A DNA stretch of 64,000 bases from Streptomyces sp. CB02058 (GTDB taxonomy: Bacteria; Actinomycetota; Actinomycetes; Streptomycetales; Streptomycetaceae), in the NCBI RefSeq assembly GCF_001905505.1, contig NZ_LIPG01000001.1:1-64000 (forward strand). The letters are read 5' to 3'. The translations under genes were made by a program, and so were the position numbers. Positions 1 to 8,840 of this stretch are shown piece after piece. Below the pieces are notes generated by a model. The model had not been told where the DNA came from. It saw only the letters and a program-made list of their open reading frames with translations, and did no database searches. The first letter of the stretch is position 1. Every line of letters starts with the position of its first letter.

Positions 1-44
1 CCAGGGGTGTGCGCGGCGCCCCTGCCAGGGGCCCCGGTCGGGGA

Positions 45-1016
45 TTACGCGAGGGGCCGGCCCTCGATGACCGGTGCCAGGCCGTCGAGGAGGGCCTTGA
101 GGCCGAGCTCGAAGAGGGTGTCGAGGCGGAGGTCGTAGCCGTCGTCGAAGGAGGAGACCACCTTCGCGAAGGTCGGGAAGCGCCCGGATTCGACCAGGCT
201 CCGGAGGGCGTCGCCGCGGCTGTCCATCCACTGGTCCTCGTCCTGGCCGGTGGTCGCCGCGGCCTGTGCCTCTCGTTCCAGGTGGACGGCCAGCCCTTGT
301 ACGTGGCTGTAGAGGAGCACGTGGATGTCGAACAGCGTGGTGGTGTCGAGGCCGTGGCCGTCGAGGGCACTGAGCGACCATTCGCCGTGGACCATCAGGT
401 TGGGGAGGAGCAGGGGGCGGGTGAGGGACGAGAGCTGGGCGAGCCAGGGGTGCCGCCGGTGCAGGGTCCACAGCGTGCGTGCACCGAGCTCCAGGCGGGC
501 GCGCCAGCCGTCCGGAGCAGTGGCGGGGTAGAACTGTTCGCCGAACGCGGCGTCCGCCATGAGCAGGATGAGGTCGTCCTTGCCGGTCACGTACCGGTAG
601 GGCGACATGGCGGCCACGCCGAGCCGGGCGGCGATGCCGCGCATGGAGAGAGCGGAGAGCCCTTCGGCGTCGGCGATGGCGACGGCGGTGCGCACGATCC
701 GTTCCAGTGACAGATCCGGCTCGGCGGATGGGCCGGGAGGCGTGGTGGGTGTGGCAGATCGCGGCCCGCGGGCCGGGGTGGTGGGCGTCGCTACGACGGT
801 GCCGGCGCGCGGCTTCGTCTCGACGATGCCTTCCAGCCGGAGGTGCGTCAGGGCCTTCGTGGCGGTGGCGAGCGCGACGCCCCACTCCCTGGCGATGTGG
901 CGGGTCGAGGGGACGCGTTCCCCCGGGCCCAGTTCGCCCTGTTCGACGCGTCGGCGGATCTCGGCGGCGATGCGGAGGTACGGCGGCTTGTCCGTGCTGT
1001 CTGTGGTGTGCGTCAC
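45..1016 (-). CDS. GntR-TetR fusion transcriptional regulator
   Basis: A 323-residue DNA-binding regulator. Residues 10-75 form a GntR-type winged helix (LRIAAEIRRRVEQGELGPGE, then a wing with GTVV). After a Pro/Thr-rich linker, residues 105-150 form a TetR-type helix-turn-helix (MRGIAARLGVAAMSPYRYV), and the C-terminal half is a TetR ligand-binding domain. The two stacked DNA-binding modules are seen directly. Such fusions occur in actinomycetes and usually repress a neighbouring gene. The GTG start has an AAGGGA site five bases upstream. It is divergent from the FAD monooxygenase, so that gene is the obvious target. The inducer cannot be told from the sequence. Confidence 0.88.
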   Translation of the reverse strand: MTHTTDSTDKPPYLRIAAEIRRRVEQGELGPGERVPSTRHIAREWGVALATATKALTHLRLEGIVETKPRAGTVVATPTTPARGPRSATPTTPPGPSAEPDLSLERIVRTAVAIADAEGLSALSMRGIAARLGVAAMSPYRYVTGKDDLILLMADAAFGEQFYPATAPDGWRARLELGARTLWTLHRRHPWLAQLSSLTRPLLLPNLMVHGEWSLSALDGHGLDTTTLFDIHVLLYSHVQGLAVHLEREAQAAATTGQDEDQWMDSRGDALRSLVESGRFPTFAKVVSSFDDGYDLRLDTLFELGLKALLDGLAPVIEGRPLA

Positions 1017-1035
1017 AGGGTCCCTTCTTCCTTGT

Positions 1036-1049
1036 CTGTACTAGTGCAG
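1036..1049. promoter_or_regulatory. Candidate operator of the GntR-TetR regulator
   Basis: Near-perfect 14-bp palindrome CTGTACTAGTGCAG (12 of 14 positions symmetric), 20-33 bases upstream of the regulator's GTG start in the divergent intergenic region. Position and symmetry suggest an autoregulatory operator. Binding is inferred. Confidence 0.45.
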
Positions 1050-1174
1050 CCGGTACCGGCGACGTCTCCGTCCGCGTGTGAACTGTCCTAGGGCAGCGGG
1101 AGAAATGAGCCGGTGGCGGCTGGGTCGCGTACGCCGTACGTTCAGTTGAGTACATCGTACGAGGGGAGATTCTG

Positions 1175-2275
1175 ATGCGCACTGTTCTCATATCCGGTGG
1201 CGGTATCGCCGGACCCGCTCTGGCCTACTGGCTGCACCGCCACGGCTTCGCGGTCACGGTCGTCGAGCGGGGCCCGGGGGTGCGGTCCGGCGGGCAGGCC
1301 GTGGACGTCCGGGGTGTCGCGCTCGACGTGATCGAGCGGATGGGCCTGCTCGAGGAGGCGCGGCGGGTGCGTACCCGCATGCGCGGCATGTCGGTCCTGG
1401 ACCCCGAGGGAAAGGAGGTCGAGCGTTCCACGGAGATCGCCCTCAGCAGTGGCCGGCTGGACAGTGAGGACATCGAGCTGCTGCGGGAGGACCTGGTGCG
1501 CATGGTCTTCGAGCGCACGCGGGGAGACGTCGAATACCTCTTCGGGGACACGATCACCGCACTCGACGAGGGCGCCACCGGAGTGCGGGTGGACTTCGCC
1601 CAGGCGCCGTCCCGCACCTTCGATCTGGTCGTCGGGGCAGACGGACTGCACTCGACGGTACGGCGCCTGGCGTTCGGGCCCGAGGAACGTTTCGCGCACC
1701 ATCTCGGCAGCTATCTGTCGGTGTTCAGCGCGGACAACTTCCTCGCCTTGGAGGACTGGCAGGTGTGGCTGCGCGACGGTGACGTCGGCTTCGGCATCAT
1801 GTCCGTCCGCGACAACACGGAGCTGAGGGTGGCGTTCGGATTCGAGTCCGGCCCGCTGCCCCGGGATGCCGACGCCCTCCGCCGCACGATCACGGAGCGG
1901 CTGGCGGCGCTGCGGTGGGAGGGGTCGCGGCTGGCCGAGGCGGCCCGTAACGCCCCTGACTTCTACTGCGACGCCATGGCGCAGATCCGGATGGACCGCT
2001 GGTCGCAGGGCCGGGTGACCCTGCTCGGTGACGCCGGATACTGTCCTTCGCCGCTCTCGGGACAGGGCACCAGCCTGGCGCTCGTGGGCGCCCATGTCCT
2101 GGCCGACTGCCTGGCCCAGGCCTCCGGCGACCACACGGCCGCCTACGCCCGTTACGAGCAGCGGATGCGTCCTTTCGTCGCCCTGAACCAGTCGTTGGCC
2201 ACCGAGAACCCGGGGGGCCCCGCAGCCGAGGAGTCCGTGGCGCACGCCAAGAACGCCCTGTCGCTGGACGGCTGA
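1175..2275 (+). CDS. FAD-dependent aromatic-ring-type monooxygenase
   Basis: 366 residues of the p-hydroxybenzoate-hydroxylase fold. The N-terminal dinucleotide motif GGGIAGPALAYWL (residues 8-20) binds the ADP part of FAD. The central VVGADGLHSTVR motif (about 152-163) and the late GDAGYCPSPLSGQGTSLAL motif (about 288-306) complete the FAD site. Family members use NAD(P)H and oxygen to hydroxylate small aromatic or antibiotic substrates, including tetracycline and rifampicin in TetX/Rox-type proteins. The substrate here is unknown. The ATG is preceded by GAGGGGAGA. It is divergent from the GntR-TetR regulator and followed by a GNAT gene, an arrangement typical of a small inducible detoxification unit. 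Confidence 0.9.
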   Translation: MRTVLISGGGIAGPALAYWLHRHGFAVTVVERGPGVRSGGQAVDVRGVALDVIERMGLLEEARRVRTRMRGMSVLDPEGKEVERSTEIALSSGRLDSEDIELLREDLVRMVFERTRGDVEYLFGDTITALDEGATGVRVDFAQAPSRTFDLVVGADGLHSTVRRLAFGPEERFAHHLGSYLSVFSADNFLALEDWQVWLRDGDVGFGIMSVRDNTELRVAFGFESGPLPRDADALRRTITERLAALRWEGSRLAEAARNAPDFYCDAMAQIRMDRWSQGRVTLLGDAGYCPSPLSGQGTSLALVGAHVLADCLAQASGDHTAAYARYEQRMRPFVALNQSLATENPGGPAAEESVAHAKNALSLDG

Positions 2276-2329
2276 CGGACAGGCGTATCTCGTTTGCCGA
2301 GGCACTGCCCGCACGGGCACGATCTGCGG

Positions 2330-2878
2330 ATGGACTATGTCGTACGTGCGGTGCGGGCGGATGAGTGGCTGCGGGCCAAGGAGATCCGGCTGGAGGCCCT
2401 GGGGGACCCGATGGCGCACCTGGCCTTCCGGGAGACCTACGAGAGCTCGGTGGCCAAGCCGGACGCGTTCTGGCAGGACAGGACGGCGCAGGCCGCCGAG
2501 GGTGAGCACGTCTGTCAGCTCATCGCCGAGGGGGCCGACGGCGAGTGGGCGGGGACCGTGTCGGTGCTCGTCGAGCGGCAGGCGGGAGAGCCGGGCTTCG
2601 GGGAGGCGGCCGAGGTCGATCAGACCCACCTGGTGGGGGTGTACGTCAGGCCGGGCCACCGGGGTCGCGGGGTCGTGGACGCGCTGTTCCGGGAGGCGAT
2701 CGAGTGGTCGTGGTCGCTGGGCGGTCCGCCGGTGGAGCGGGTGCGGCTCTACGTCCACGAGGCCAACGGGCCCGCAGCGGCCTCCTACCGCCGGATCGGT
2801 TTCGTCCCCACCGGAGAGACACTCCCGGTGGAGAGCGATCCGCCCTCCCTGGACCTGGAGTTCGAGATCCGCCGCTAG
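2330..2878 (+). CDS. GNAT family N-acetyltransferase
   Basis: A 182-residue acetyl-CoA-dependent acyltransferase. The acetyl-CoA loop is seen as VYVRPGHRGRGVVDALFREAI (Q/RxxGxG/A type), followed by the C-terminal YRRIGFVPTGE motif common to the family. A TTG start at 2294 would add 12 residues that do not fit the family, so the ATG at MDYVVRAVRADEW is chosen. Neither start has a clear ribosome binding site. It lies about 50 bases after the monooxygenase and may be co-transcribed with it. The substrate is unknown. It converges on the T4SS-like operon. Confidence 0.85.
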   Translation: MDYVVRAVRADEWLRAKEIRLEALGDPMAHLAFRETYESSVAKPDAFWQDRTAQAAEGEHVCQLIAEGADGEWAGTVSVLVERQAGEPGFGEAAEVDQTHLVGVYVRPGHRGRGVVDALFREAIEWSWSLGGPPVERVRLYVHEANGPAAASYRRIGFVPTGETLPVESDPPSLDLEFEIRR

Positions 2879-2933
2879 AGCCTTTCGTCGCCGGGGAGTC
2901 GGTCGGTCGGCCGGAGCGGTGTCGTCCTGCCGG

Positions 2934-4526
2934 TCAGAGCCGTCCGGCCGCCGGCAGGCGCTCCTGCCAGCGGGCGCGGGCCTGTTCCTCGGAGCGCAGC
3001 AGGACGAGTGCGGGCATTCCCTGGTCCTGGCCCGTCGACAGCAGCTCCGGGAGCTGGGGAAGCGGAGCGACCGCGGCGACGTCGTCCAGGACGAGTGTCA
3101 TTGGTGGGTCGAGCCGACCGTCGGTTGACCGTGCGGCCATGCGGCGGCCGTGCTCGACCACGTGTGAGGCGAGTGCGGTGAGCAGGGGCATCGCACCGGG
3201 GTGGTGTCGGGGATCCTCGATGGGCTCACCGACCACATACAGCGTTCCCCCTTCGCGTGCAAAAGATTCCAGTACGAGCGCATCGGCTCGGTTGGGTGTG
3301 CAGGCCTCGCGGATGTGGACCGAGGCGAGGGCCGCGAAGGCACGCACGGTCAGTTCCTGGGCGATCTCACGGCGTTCGGGGTAGGCGGTGAGCGCCGACT
3401 CCAGCAGCCCGGCGAGCCCGGAGGCGGCCTTGGGGTGGGTGCGCAGCAGGCGTACCGGTTCATGGGCGCCGGATCCGGAGGCCCAGCGGTGGACCTGGCG
3501 GAAGGGGCGGCCGTCCACGGCCGCGGCGTGCAGCCAGCACTGCAGGAGGGTCTGCGCGGTGTCGGCCATCGCCGCGTCCGCCTTGGCGAGGGGGCGTACG
3601 GGGGTGAGGAGTGCGGCGGCGCGTGACGCGGCCGTGGCGGGGTCCTCGCAGCCGGCGGTGGGTGACCAGTGGAGGCGGCCGGGGGTGTCGCACAGGTGGC
3701 CGGGGTCGTAGACGAGGACGGGGCCGAGCTTGCTGCGGGCGTCCTTCGTCTCGGCCCAGACGCTGGGGTCGGAGGTCACGACGAGCGCGGGGCCCTCGGC
3801 GTCGTGGATCGCCTGGACGACGGCGGGGCGGCGGGTGGCGGCGGCGCCGTACAGGACGTGCGGGGCGCGGGGCGTGGGGACGAGGGGGGTCGCCGGCTCC
3901 TGCGCGTATGCGGTGACAGGGGTGGCCGCTTCGGTCCGGAGTGCCGCCGGTGGCGTTGCTTCCAGGAGCGTGGTGTCCGCCGGGATCGCTTCCGCGGGCA
4001 TCCCCTTTGCCGGGGCCGGGGCCGGGGCGGGCACGGGAGCGGGTGTCGGGTGGGCTTCGACGGGCTGGGGGTCCCTGGGCGTGCGTACGGCTTCCCGGTG
4101 GCGTTCCCCCTCGGGTTCGTACGGGGCCGATTCGTACGGGTCCGAGGGGGCGTTCCTCCGCTTCCGTACGAGGCGCCAGCGGGTGACCACGCCGGCCACG
4201 AACACGGCCAGGACCAGCAGCACCATCGTCTCGCCGATGAACAGGCCCCAGAACAGGCCGTATCCGGAGAGCTCGCCCGGCGGGGTGTCGGGCCAGGCGC
4301 CCGGCAGGTCGGTCGGGTCGACGGCCAGCGCGCGCAGGGCCAGCGGTGTCCGGGCGAAGGTGACACCTTCGGGCCAGGCCCCGTGCGCGAACAGCCCTGC
4401 CAGGCCGGCCGCCGTCCAGGCCAGGACCGTCAGCCCGAACAGGAAGGCCAGGAGGCCGATCAGCAGGCCGTCCGGGATGCCGCCCTCGCTGCCGCGCCGT
4501 GCATCGGTTGGTGCCTGGCGTGCCAT
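2934..4526 (-). CDS. TraD/VirD4-like coupling protein, degenerate P-loop
   Basis: 530 residues with two N-terminal membrane segments (about 20-47 and 90-115), a Pro/Glu/Ala-rich linker to residue 215, and a cytosolic domain related to the TraM-recognition region of type IV coupling ATPases. The start of the ATPase domain (VLYGAAATRRPAV) has no GxxxxGK[ST] Walker A motif. The Walker B-like segment TLVLDDVAAVAP is kept. It therefore looks like a coupling-protein scaffold that may not hydrolyse ATP. It is the last gene of a six-gene minus-strand operon, one base after the VirB4 gene. Assignment rests on context plus the TraD-like C-terminus. Confidence 0.72.
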   Translation of the reverse strand: MARQAPTDARRGSEGGIPDGLLIGLLAFLFGLTVLAWTAAGLAGLFAHGAWPEGVTFARTPLALRALAVDPTDLPGAWPDTPPGELSGYGLFWGLFIGETMVLLVLAVFVAGVVTRWRLVRKRRNAPSDPYESAPYEPEGERHREAVRTPRDPQPVEAHPTPAPVPAPAPAPAKGMPAEAIPADTTLLEATPPAALRTEAATPVTAYAQEPATPLVPTPRAPHVLYGAAATRRPAVVQAIHDAEGPALVVTSDPSVWAETKDARSKLGPVLVYDPGHLCDTPGRLHWSPTAGCEDPATAASRAAALLTPVRPLAKADAAMADTAQTLLQCWLHAAAVDGRPFRQVHRWASGSGAHEPVRLLRTHPKAASGLAGLLESALTAYPERREIAQELTVRAFAALASVHIREACTPNRADALVLESFAREGGTLYVVGEPIEDPRHHPGAMPLLTALASHVVEHGRRMAARSTDGRLDPPMTLVLDDVAAVAPLPQLPELLSTGQDQGMPALVLLRSEEQARARWQERLPAAGRL

Positions 4527-4527
4527 G

Positions 4528-5946
4528 TCATGCCACCGTTGACTCGGACGACTCGTTCAGCCGTTGCTGGTGCTCGATCCGTGCCGCTCTCTGCTCCGCC
4601 TCCAGCTCCGCGGCTCGTACGTCCTCGGGGAGCAGGTCCGTCGCGGAACCCTCGGTCATCGCACGGTCGGTGAAGACCAGGGGGCGTTCCGCCTCGGTGA
4701 TCAGGTGTTTGACGACCTGCACGTTGCCGTTGACGTCCCATACGGCGATGCCCGGGGTCAGCGTGGGGATGATCTCGACCGCCCACCTGGGCAGGCCGAT
4801 GACCTTGCCGGTGGCTCTGGCCTCGTCGGCCTTCTGGGCGTAGATCGTGCGGGTCGAGGCCATCTTCAGGATGGCCGCCGCTTCCTTCGCCGCGGCCCCG
4901 TCGACGACGTCGCTGAGGTGGTGGACGACGGCCACGAAGGACAGCCCGAGGCGCCGTCCGAACTTCAGCAGGCGCTGGAAGAGCTGGGCGACGAAGGGGG
5001 AGTTGATGATGTGCCAGGCCTCCTCGACCAGGAAGATGCGCTTCTTCCGGTCGGGCCTGATCCAGGTGTGCTCCAGCCACACGCCGACGATGGCCATGAG
5101 GATCGGCATCGCGATGGAGTTGCGGTCGATGTGCGAGAGGTCGAAGACGATCAGCGGGGCGTCGAGGTCGATGCCGATGGTGGTCGGGCCGTCGAACATG
5201 CCGCGGAGGTCACCGTCGACGAGTCGGTCCAGGACGAGGGCGACGTCCAGGCCCCAGGCCCGTACGTCGTCTATGTCGACGTTCATCGCCTCCGCGGACT
5301 CGGGCTTCGGGTGGCGCAGTTGTTCCACGATGTCCATCAGCACCGGCTGGCGCTGGGTGATGGTCTCGTTGACGTAGGCGTGCGCGACCTTGAGTGCGAA
5401 GCCGGAGCGCTCGTCGAGGCCATGGCCCATGGCGACCTCGATGATCGTGCGGAGCAGGGCGAGCTGCCCCGTCGTCGTGATCGAGGGGTCGAGCGGGTTC
5501 AGCCGGATACCGTCGTTGAGCGCGGCGGTCGGGTCGAGGCGGATGGGCGTGATGCCCAGCTCCTGGGCGATGAGGTTCCACTCGCCGACGCCGTCCTCGC
5601 CCTGGGCGTCCAGGACGACGACCTGGCGGTCGCGGAAGCGGAGCTGGCGGAGCACGTACGTCTTCTCCAGCGCCGACTTGCCGTTGCCGGACTCGCCGAG
5701 GACCAGCCAGTGCGGGGCGGGGAGCTGCTGGCCGTACAGCTGGAAGGGGTCGTAGATGTACCCCTTGCCCGAATAGACCTCGCGCCCGATGATCACGCCG
5801 GAGTCGCCGAGACCGGGGGCGGCGGTCGGCAGGTAGACGGCCTGGGCCTGGCCCGTCGACGTGCGCACCGGGAGCCGGGTCGTCTCCACCTTCCCGAAGA
5901 GGAAGGCGGTGAAGGCATCCGACAACGCGGACAGCGGATCTCGCAT
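4528..5946 (-). CDS. VirB4-type type IV secretion ATPase (C-terminal half)
   Basis: 472 residues carrying the motor domain of VirB4/TraC ATPases. Walker A is GESGNGKS (84-91), Walker B is RIFLVEEAWHII (303-314), and a downstream arginine/glutamine-rich region follows. It starts at about the point where the ATPase core begins in usual 800-residue VirB4 proteins. The N-terminal VirB4 part seems to be supplied by the SCO6880-family protein encoded just upstream. The product should assemble at the inner face of the membrane and energise substrate transfer or pilus assembly. It is separated by 18 bases from the upstream gene and one base from the downstream gene. Confidence 0.88.
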   Translation of the reverse strand: MRDPLSALSDAFTAFLFGKVETTRLPVRTSTGQAQAVYLPTAAPGLGDSGVIIGREVYSGKGYIYDPFQLYGQQLPAPHWLVLGESGNGKSALEKTYVLRQLRFRDRQVVVLDAQGEDGVGEWNLIAQELGITPIRLDPTAALNDGIRLNPLDPSITTTGQLALLRTIIEVAMGHGLDERSGFALKVAHAYVNETITQRQPVLMDIVEQLRHPKPESAEAMNVDIDDVRAWGLDVALVLDRLVDGDLRGMFDGPTTIGIDLDAPLIVFDLSHIDRNSIAMPILMAIVGVWLEHTWIRPDRKKRIFLVEEAWHIINSPFVAQLFQRLLKFGRRLGLSFVAVVHHLSDVVDGAAAKEAAAILKMASTRTIYAQKADEARATGKVIGLPRWAVEIIPTLTPGIAVWDVNGNVQVVKHLITEAERPLVFTDRAMTEGSATDLLPEDVRAAELEAEQRAARIEHQQRLNESSESTVA

Positions 5947-5964
5947 GGCGTGACTGCCCTCTCG

Positions 5965-7515
5965 TTAGCGACGGATGCCGGTGGCGAACGGCAAGGTGTT
6001 CACAAAGGCGCGGTGGTGCTCGCGGTCGCACCACTCCAGCTTCAGATACGACTTGCCGGCCGAGGCCCGGATCGTCCGCTTGTCGCGGGCGAGGGCTTCG
6101 GGGGACCGGGAAGACACGGTGATGTACCCCACCAGGTTGACCCCGGCCGCGCCGCTCGCGAGATCTTCACCCCGCTGGTCGAGCCTGCCGTGGGCGGCGA
6201 TGTCGCGGGGGTCGACCGTGCGGTTCATCTTGGCCTGACGGCTCGCCTCGGCGTCGTCGTTGGTCTTCTCCGTCAGCATCCGCTCGATGGCGACCTCGGT
6301 GGGTTCGAGGTCCATGCAGACCGCGACCGTACGGATGACGTCGGGCGTGTGGACGAGGAGCGGGGCGAGGAAGTTGACGCCGACGGGGGTCATCGGCCAC
6401 TCCTTCACCCAGGCCGTGGAGTGGCACCAGGGGGCGCGGGTCGTGGACTCGCGGGTCTTGGCCTGGAGGAACGTCGGCTCGACCGCGTCCAGTTCGGCGG
6501 GCCAGGCGTTGCGCTTGGTCATGGCCTGGATGTGGTCGATGGGGTGGTCCGGGTCGTACATGGAGTGCACGAGCGAGGCCAGCCGGCTCTGTCCGAGGGG
6601 CTGGCGGACCCGGATGTCCGCCTCGGCGAGGCGTGCGCAGATGTCGGTGAGCTCGCGGGCCATGACGACGGCCAGCCCCGCGTCGCGGTCGATCTTCCGG
6701 CCGCCCTGGGGGCGCATGGCGCGGGCCATGGCGTTGGCCTCGGCGGCGAGATCGCGGCTGTAGTGCATGCACGCGACGAGGTAGGCGCGGTGCTGCTCGC
6801 TGGAGGTGGAGACCATGGACTGGAGCTGGTCGTAGGAGTCCTGGAGCCAGCCGGGCGCGGACCGGTCGCCGCGCTGGGCGACGTCCTTGGCGTGCGCGTC
6901 GGGGTCGGCGGGGAGGGTGCGGGCCAGCATCTGGAGGCGCGTCACGAAGCCGTCGCCGTTGGCCACGTGCTTGAGGAGCGTGCCGAAGCGGTCGACCAGG
7001 GCTTCCTGGTCCTCGCTGTCGCGCAGGCCGACGCCGGGCCCCTCGATCTCGATGGCGGCGGTGACCGTGCGCCGGTCGGCGTGCAGGAGTACGGCGATCT
7101 CGTCGGGCCCGAAGGGCGCGGCCAGCCAGCTGATGCGGCCGATGCCGGGGGGCGGTCCGATCTCGACCTCGCGTCCGTCGGCGCTGACGCCGGCCTCCAT
7201 GGCGGAGGAGCGGTACGCGGTGCCCCGGCGCAGGGTGCGCTTGAAGCTGCGGTTGATCTCGAACCACTTGTAGAAGGTGCGGCCCTTGTAGGGGACGTAC
7301 ACGACGGCGAGGGCGAGCATCGGGAAGCCGACGAGGGAGGCGATCCGCAGGGAGAGGGCCGGGACGAGGAGGCCGCTCATCATGCCGAGGAAGGCCCCGG
7401 CGATGATCAGCGCGATCTCGCCCGTCTCACGGTTCTTGCCGACGATCGCGTTCGGCCGGGCGCGGCCGATGAGATACGTACGGCGGGGCGCGATCGTGTG
7501 GGCCTGGGTCGTCAA
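5965..7515 (-). CDS. SCO6880-family T4SS membrane protein
   Basis: 516 residues with two membrane helices near the N-terminus (about 33-53 and 58-75, a PrgI-like hairpin), then a large cytosolic domain. The family is named for S. coelicolor SCO6880 and is found next to VirB4-like ATPases in actinobacteria. The cytosolic domain resembles the N-terminal part of VirB4/TrbE, which supports a split-VirB4 arrangement. The segment MHYSRDLAAEANAMARAM and the C-terminal RTIRASAGKSYLKLEW are typical of this group. Its ATG overlaps the stop of the upstream VirB6-like gene by four bases (ATGA), so translation is coupled. Confidence 0.83.
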   Translation of the reverse strand: MTTQAHTIAPRRTYLIGRARPNAIVGKNRETGEIALIIAGAFLGMMSGLLVPALSLRIASLVGFPMLALAVVYVPYKGRTFYKWFEINRSFKRTLRRGTAYRSSAMEAGVSADGREVEIGPPPGIGRISWLAAPFGPDEIAVLLHADRRTVTAAIEIEGPGVGLRDSEDQEALVDRFGTLLKHVANGDGFVTRLQMLARTLPADPDAHAKDVAQRGDRSAPGWLQDSYDQLQSMVSTSSEQHRAYLVACMHYSRDLAAEANAMARAMRPQGGRKIDRDAGLAVVMARELTDICARLAEADIRVRQPLGQSRLASLVHSMYDPDHPIDHIQAMTKRNAWPAELDAVEPTFLQAKTRESTTRAPWCHSTAWVKEWPMTPVGVNFLAPLLVHTPDVIRTVAVCMDLEPTEVAIERMLTEKTNDDAEASRQAKMNRTVDPRDIAAHGRLDQRGEDLASGAAGVNLVGYITVSSRSPEALARDKRTIRASAGKSYLKLEWCDREHHRAFVNTLPFATGIRR

Positions 7516-8840
7516 CGCCCTCCACCTCCTGTGCTCGTGTTACCTGTGCTGCCTGAACCGCCGCCTCGCGGGGAGCGGCTGCCGTGGGGGGTGCCGGAGG
7601 TGGGTCCGGCCCCGCTGCGGGGAGACGGGGCGCCGCCTCCTCCGCCCGGGTTGCGGGAGCTGTGGGCGGCGACTCCGCCGCTGACCGGGTTGGCGGGCCG
7701 TGCGCCGCCGCCTTCCCCGCCGCCGCTGCGGCCGCTGTGCGTCTTGATGCCCTGGGAGACGAGGGCGGCGGGCGAGCTGATCAGAGCGGCGGCCTGGGAG
7801 CCGTCGGTGGCCTGCTTGCGGTTGGTGCGGGCGCCCTGGATCTCGTCGCCGAAGCCGGGTACGAAGCGGTAGATCATGGCGGAGGCGAAGATGGCCAGCA
7901 GGATGATGGCGAGGCCGGAGACGACGGCCGAGAAGGCGTTGGGCCCGTCGTCCGCGGAGAGCGCCCCGGCGAGCCCGAGGACGATGACGATGACGGGCTT
8001 CACCATGATCACGGCGATCATGATGCCCGCCCAGCGGCGGACGTGGCCCCACATGTTCTTGTCGACGAGCCCGGAGTACACGACGACTCCGAGCAGGGCG
8101 CCCACGTAGAGCAGGGCGGCGCGGATCACGAGTTCCAGCCACAGGATGCCGGCGGCGAGGATCGACACGAGCGAGACGACGATCAGCATGATCGGGCCGC
8201 CGCCGATGTCGGTGCCCTTCTTGAGCGCCTCGGCGAACGACCCGAAGAAGACATCGGTCTGCCCGCCGGTGGCGGCGGCGATGACCTCGGTGACGCCGTC
8301 GGTGGCCGAGACGACGACGTACAGGATGAGCGGGGTGAAGGCTGAGGCGAGGACCGTGAGCCAGAGGAACCCGATGGCCTCGGAGATCGCGGTGGTGAAC
8401 GGCACGCCCCTGATGGCGCGCTTGGCCACGGCGAAGAGCCAGAGGACGAGGGTGAGGATGGTGGAGGCGGCGAAGACCACGGCGTACTGGGTGCGGAAGG
8501 TGGAGTTGGTGAAGTCGACCGTCGCCGTGCTCTCCACGGCCTCGCTGAGCTTGCCCACGAGGTAGGCGGCGGCGTCGGCGCAGCCGCGGGCGAGGGAGGT
8601 GAGGGGGTCCAGGGCGTCGTCTGTGGGGGTGGGTGCGCGGGTGCTGCCGTTGGCTTCGCCGTCTTCGCAGTAGTCGCGGGCAGCGCCGTAGATCAGATCG
8701 CAGGGATTGTTACTCGTGCTCGGGCTGGGCGTCGGAGTGGGGGCGGCTGTGGCTCTGACGGCGAAGACGATGAACGATGCCTGCAGAGCGGCCAAGAGGG
8801 CGACGAGACGCCTTGGGTGGCTCCAGGGCTTACCGGGCAT
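7512..8840 (-). CDS. VirB6/TrbL-like polytopic membrane protein
   Basis: 442 residues. A signal-like first helix (12-33) is followed by an extracellular Cys-containing segment (NPCDLIYG, DYCEDGE) and about five to six membrane helices between residues 110 and 330. The last 100 residues are a low-complexity Gly/Ser/Pro tail, probably cytosolic. This topology is that of the T4SS inner-membrane channel proteins VirB6/TrbL. The gene overlaps its upstream neighbour by 11 bases and its downstream neighbour by four. Function is assigned from topology and operon context, because this family has little conserved sequence. Confidence 0.78.
   Translation of the reverse strand: MPGKPWSHPRRLVALLAALQASFIVFAVRATAAPTPTPSPSTSNNPCDLIYGAARDYCEDGEANGSTRAPTPTDDALDPLTSLARGCADAAAYLVGKLSEAVESTATVDFTNSTFRTQYAVVFAASTILTLVLWLFAVAKRAIRGVPFTTAISEAIGFLWLTVLASAFTPLILYVVVSATDGVTEVIAAATGGQTDVFFGSFAEALKKGTDIGGGPIMLIVVSLVSILAAGILWLELVIRAALLYVGALLGVVVYSGLVDKNMWGHVRRWAGIMIAVIMVKPVIVIVLGLAGALSADDGPNAFSAVVSGLAIILLAIFASAMIYRFVPGFGDEIQGARTNRKQATDGSQAAALISSPAALVSQGIKTHSGRSGGGEGGGARPANPVSGGVAAHSSRNPGGGGGAPSPRSGAGPTSGTPHGSRSPRGGGSGSTGNTSTGGGGR

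Noticed and set aside
1142..2758. 538-codon minus-strand frame opposite the monooxygenase
   Set aside because: No motif; plus-strand FAD motifs are clear.
4564..7872. 1102-codon plus-strand frame opposite the VirB4 and SCO6880 genes
   Set aside because: Antisense shadow caused by high G+C; Asp/Val/Gly-rich with no motif, while the minus-strand genes have clear Walker motifs.
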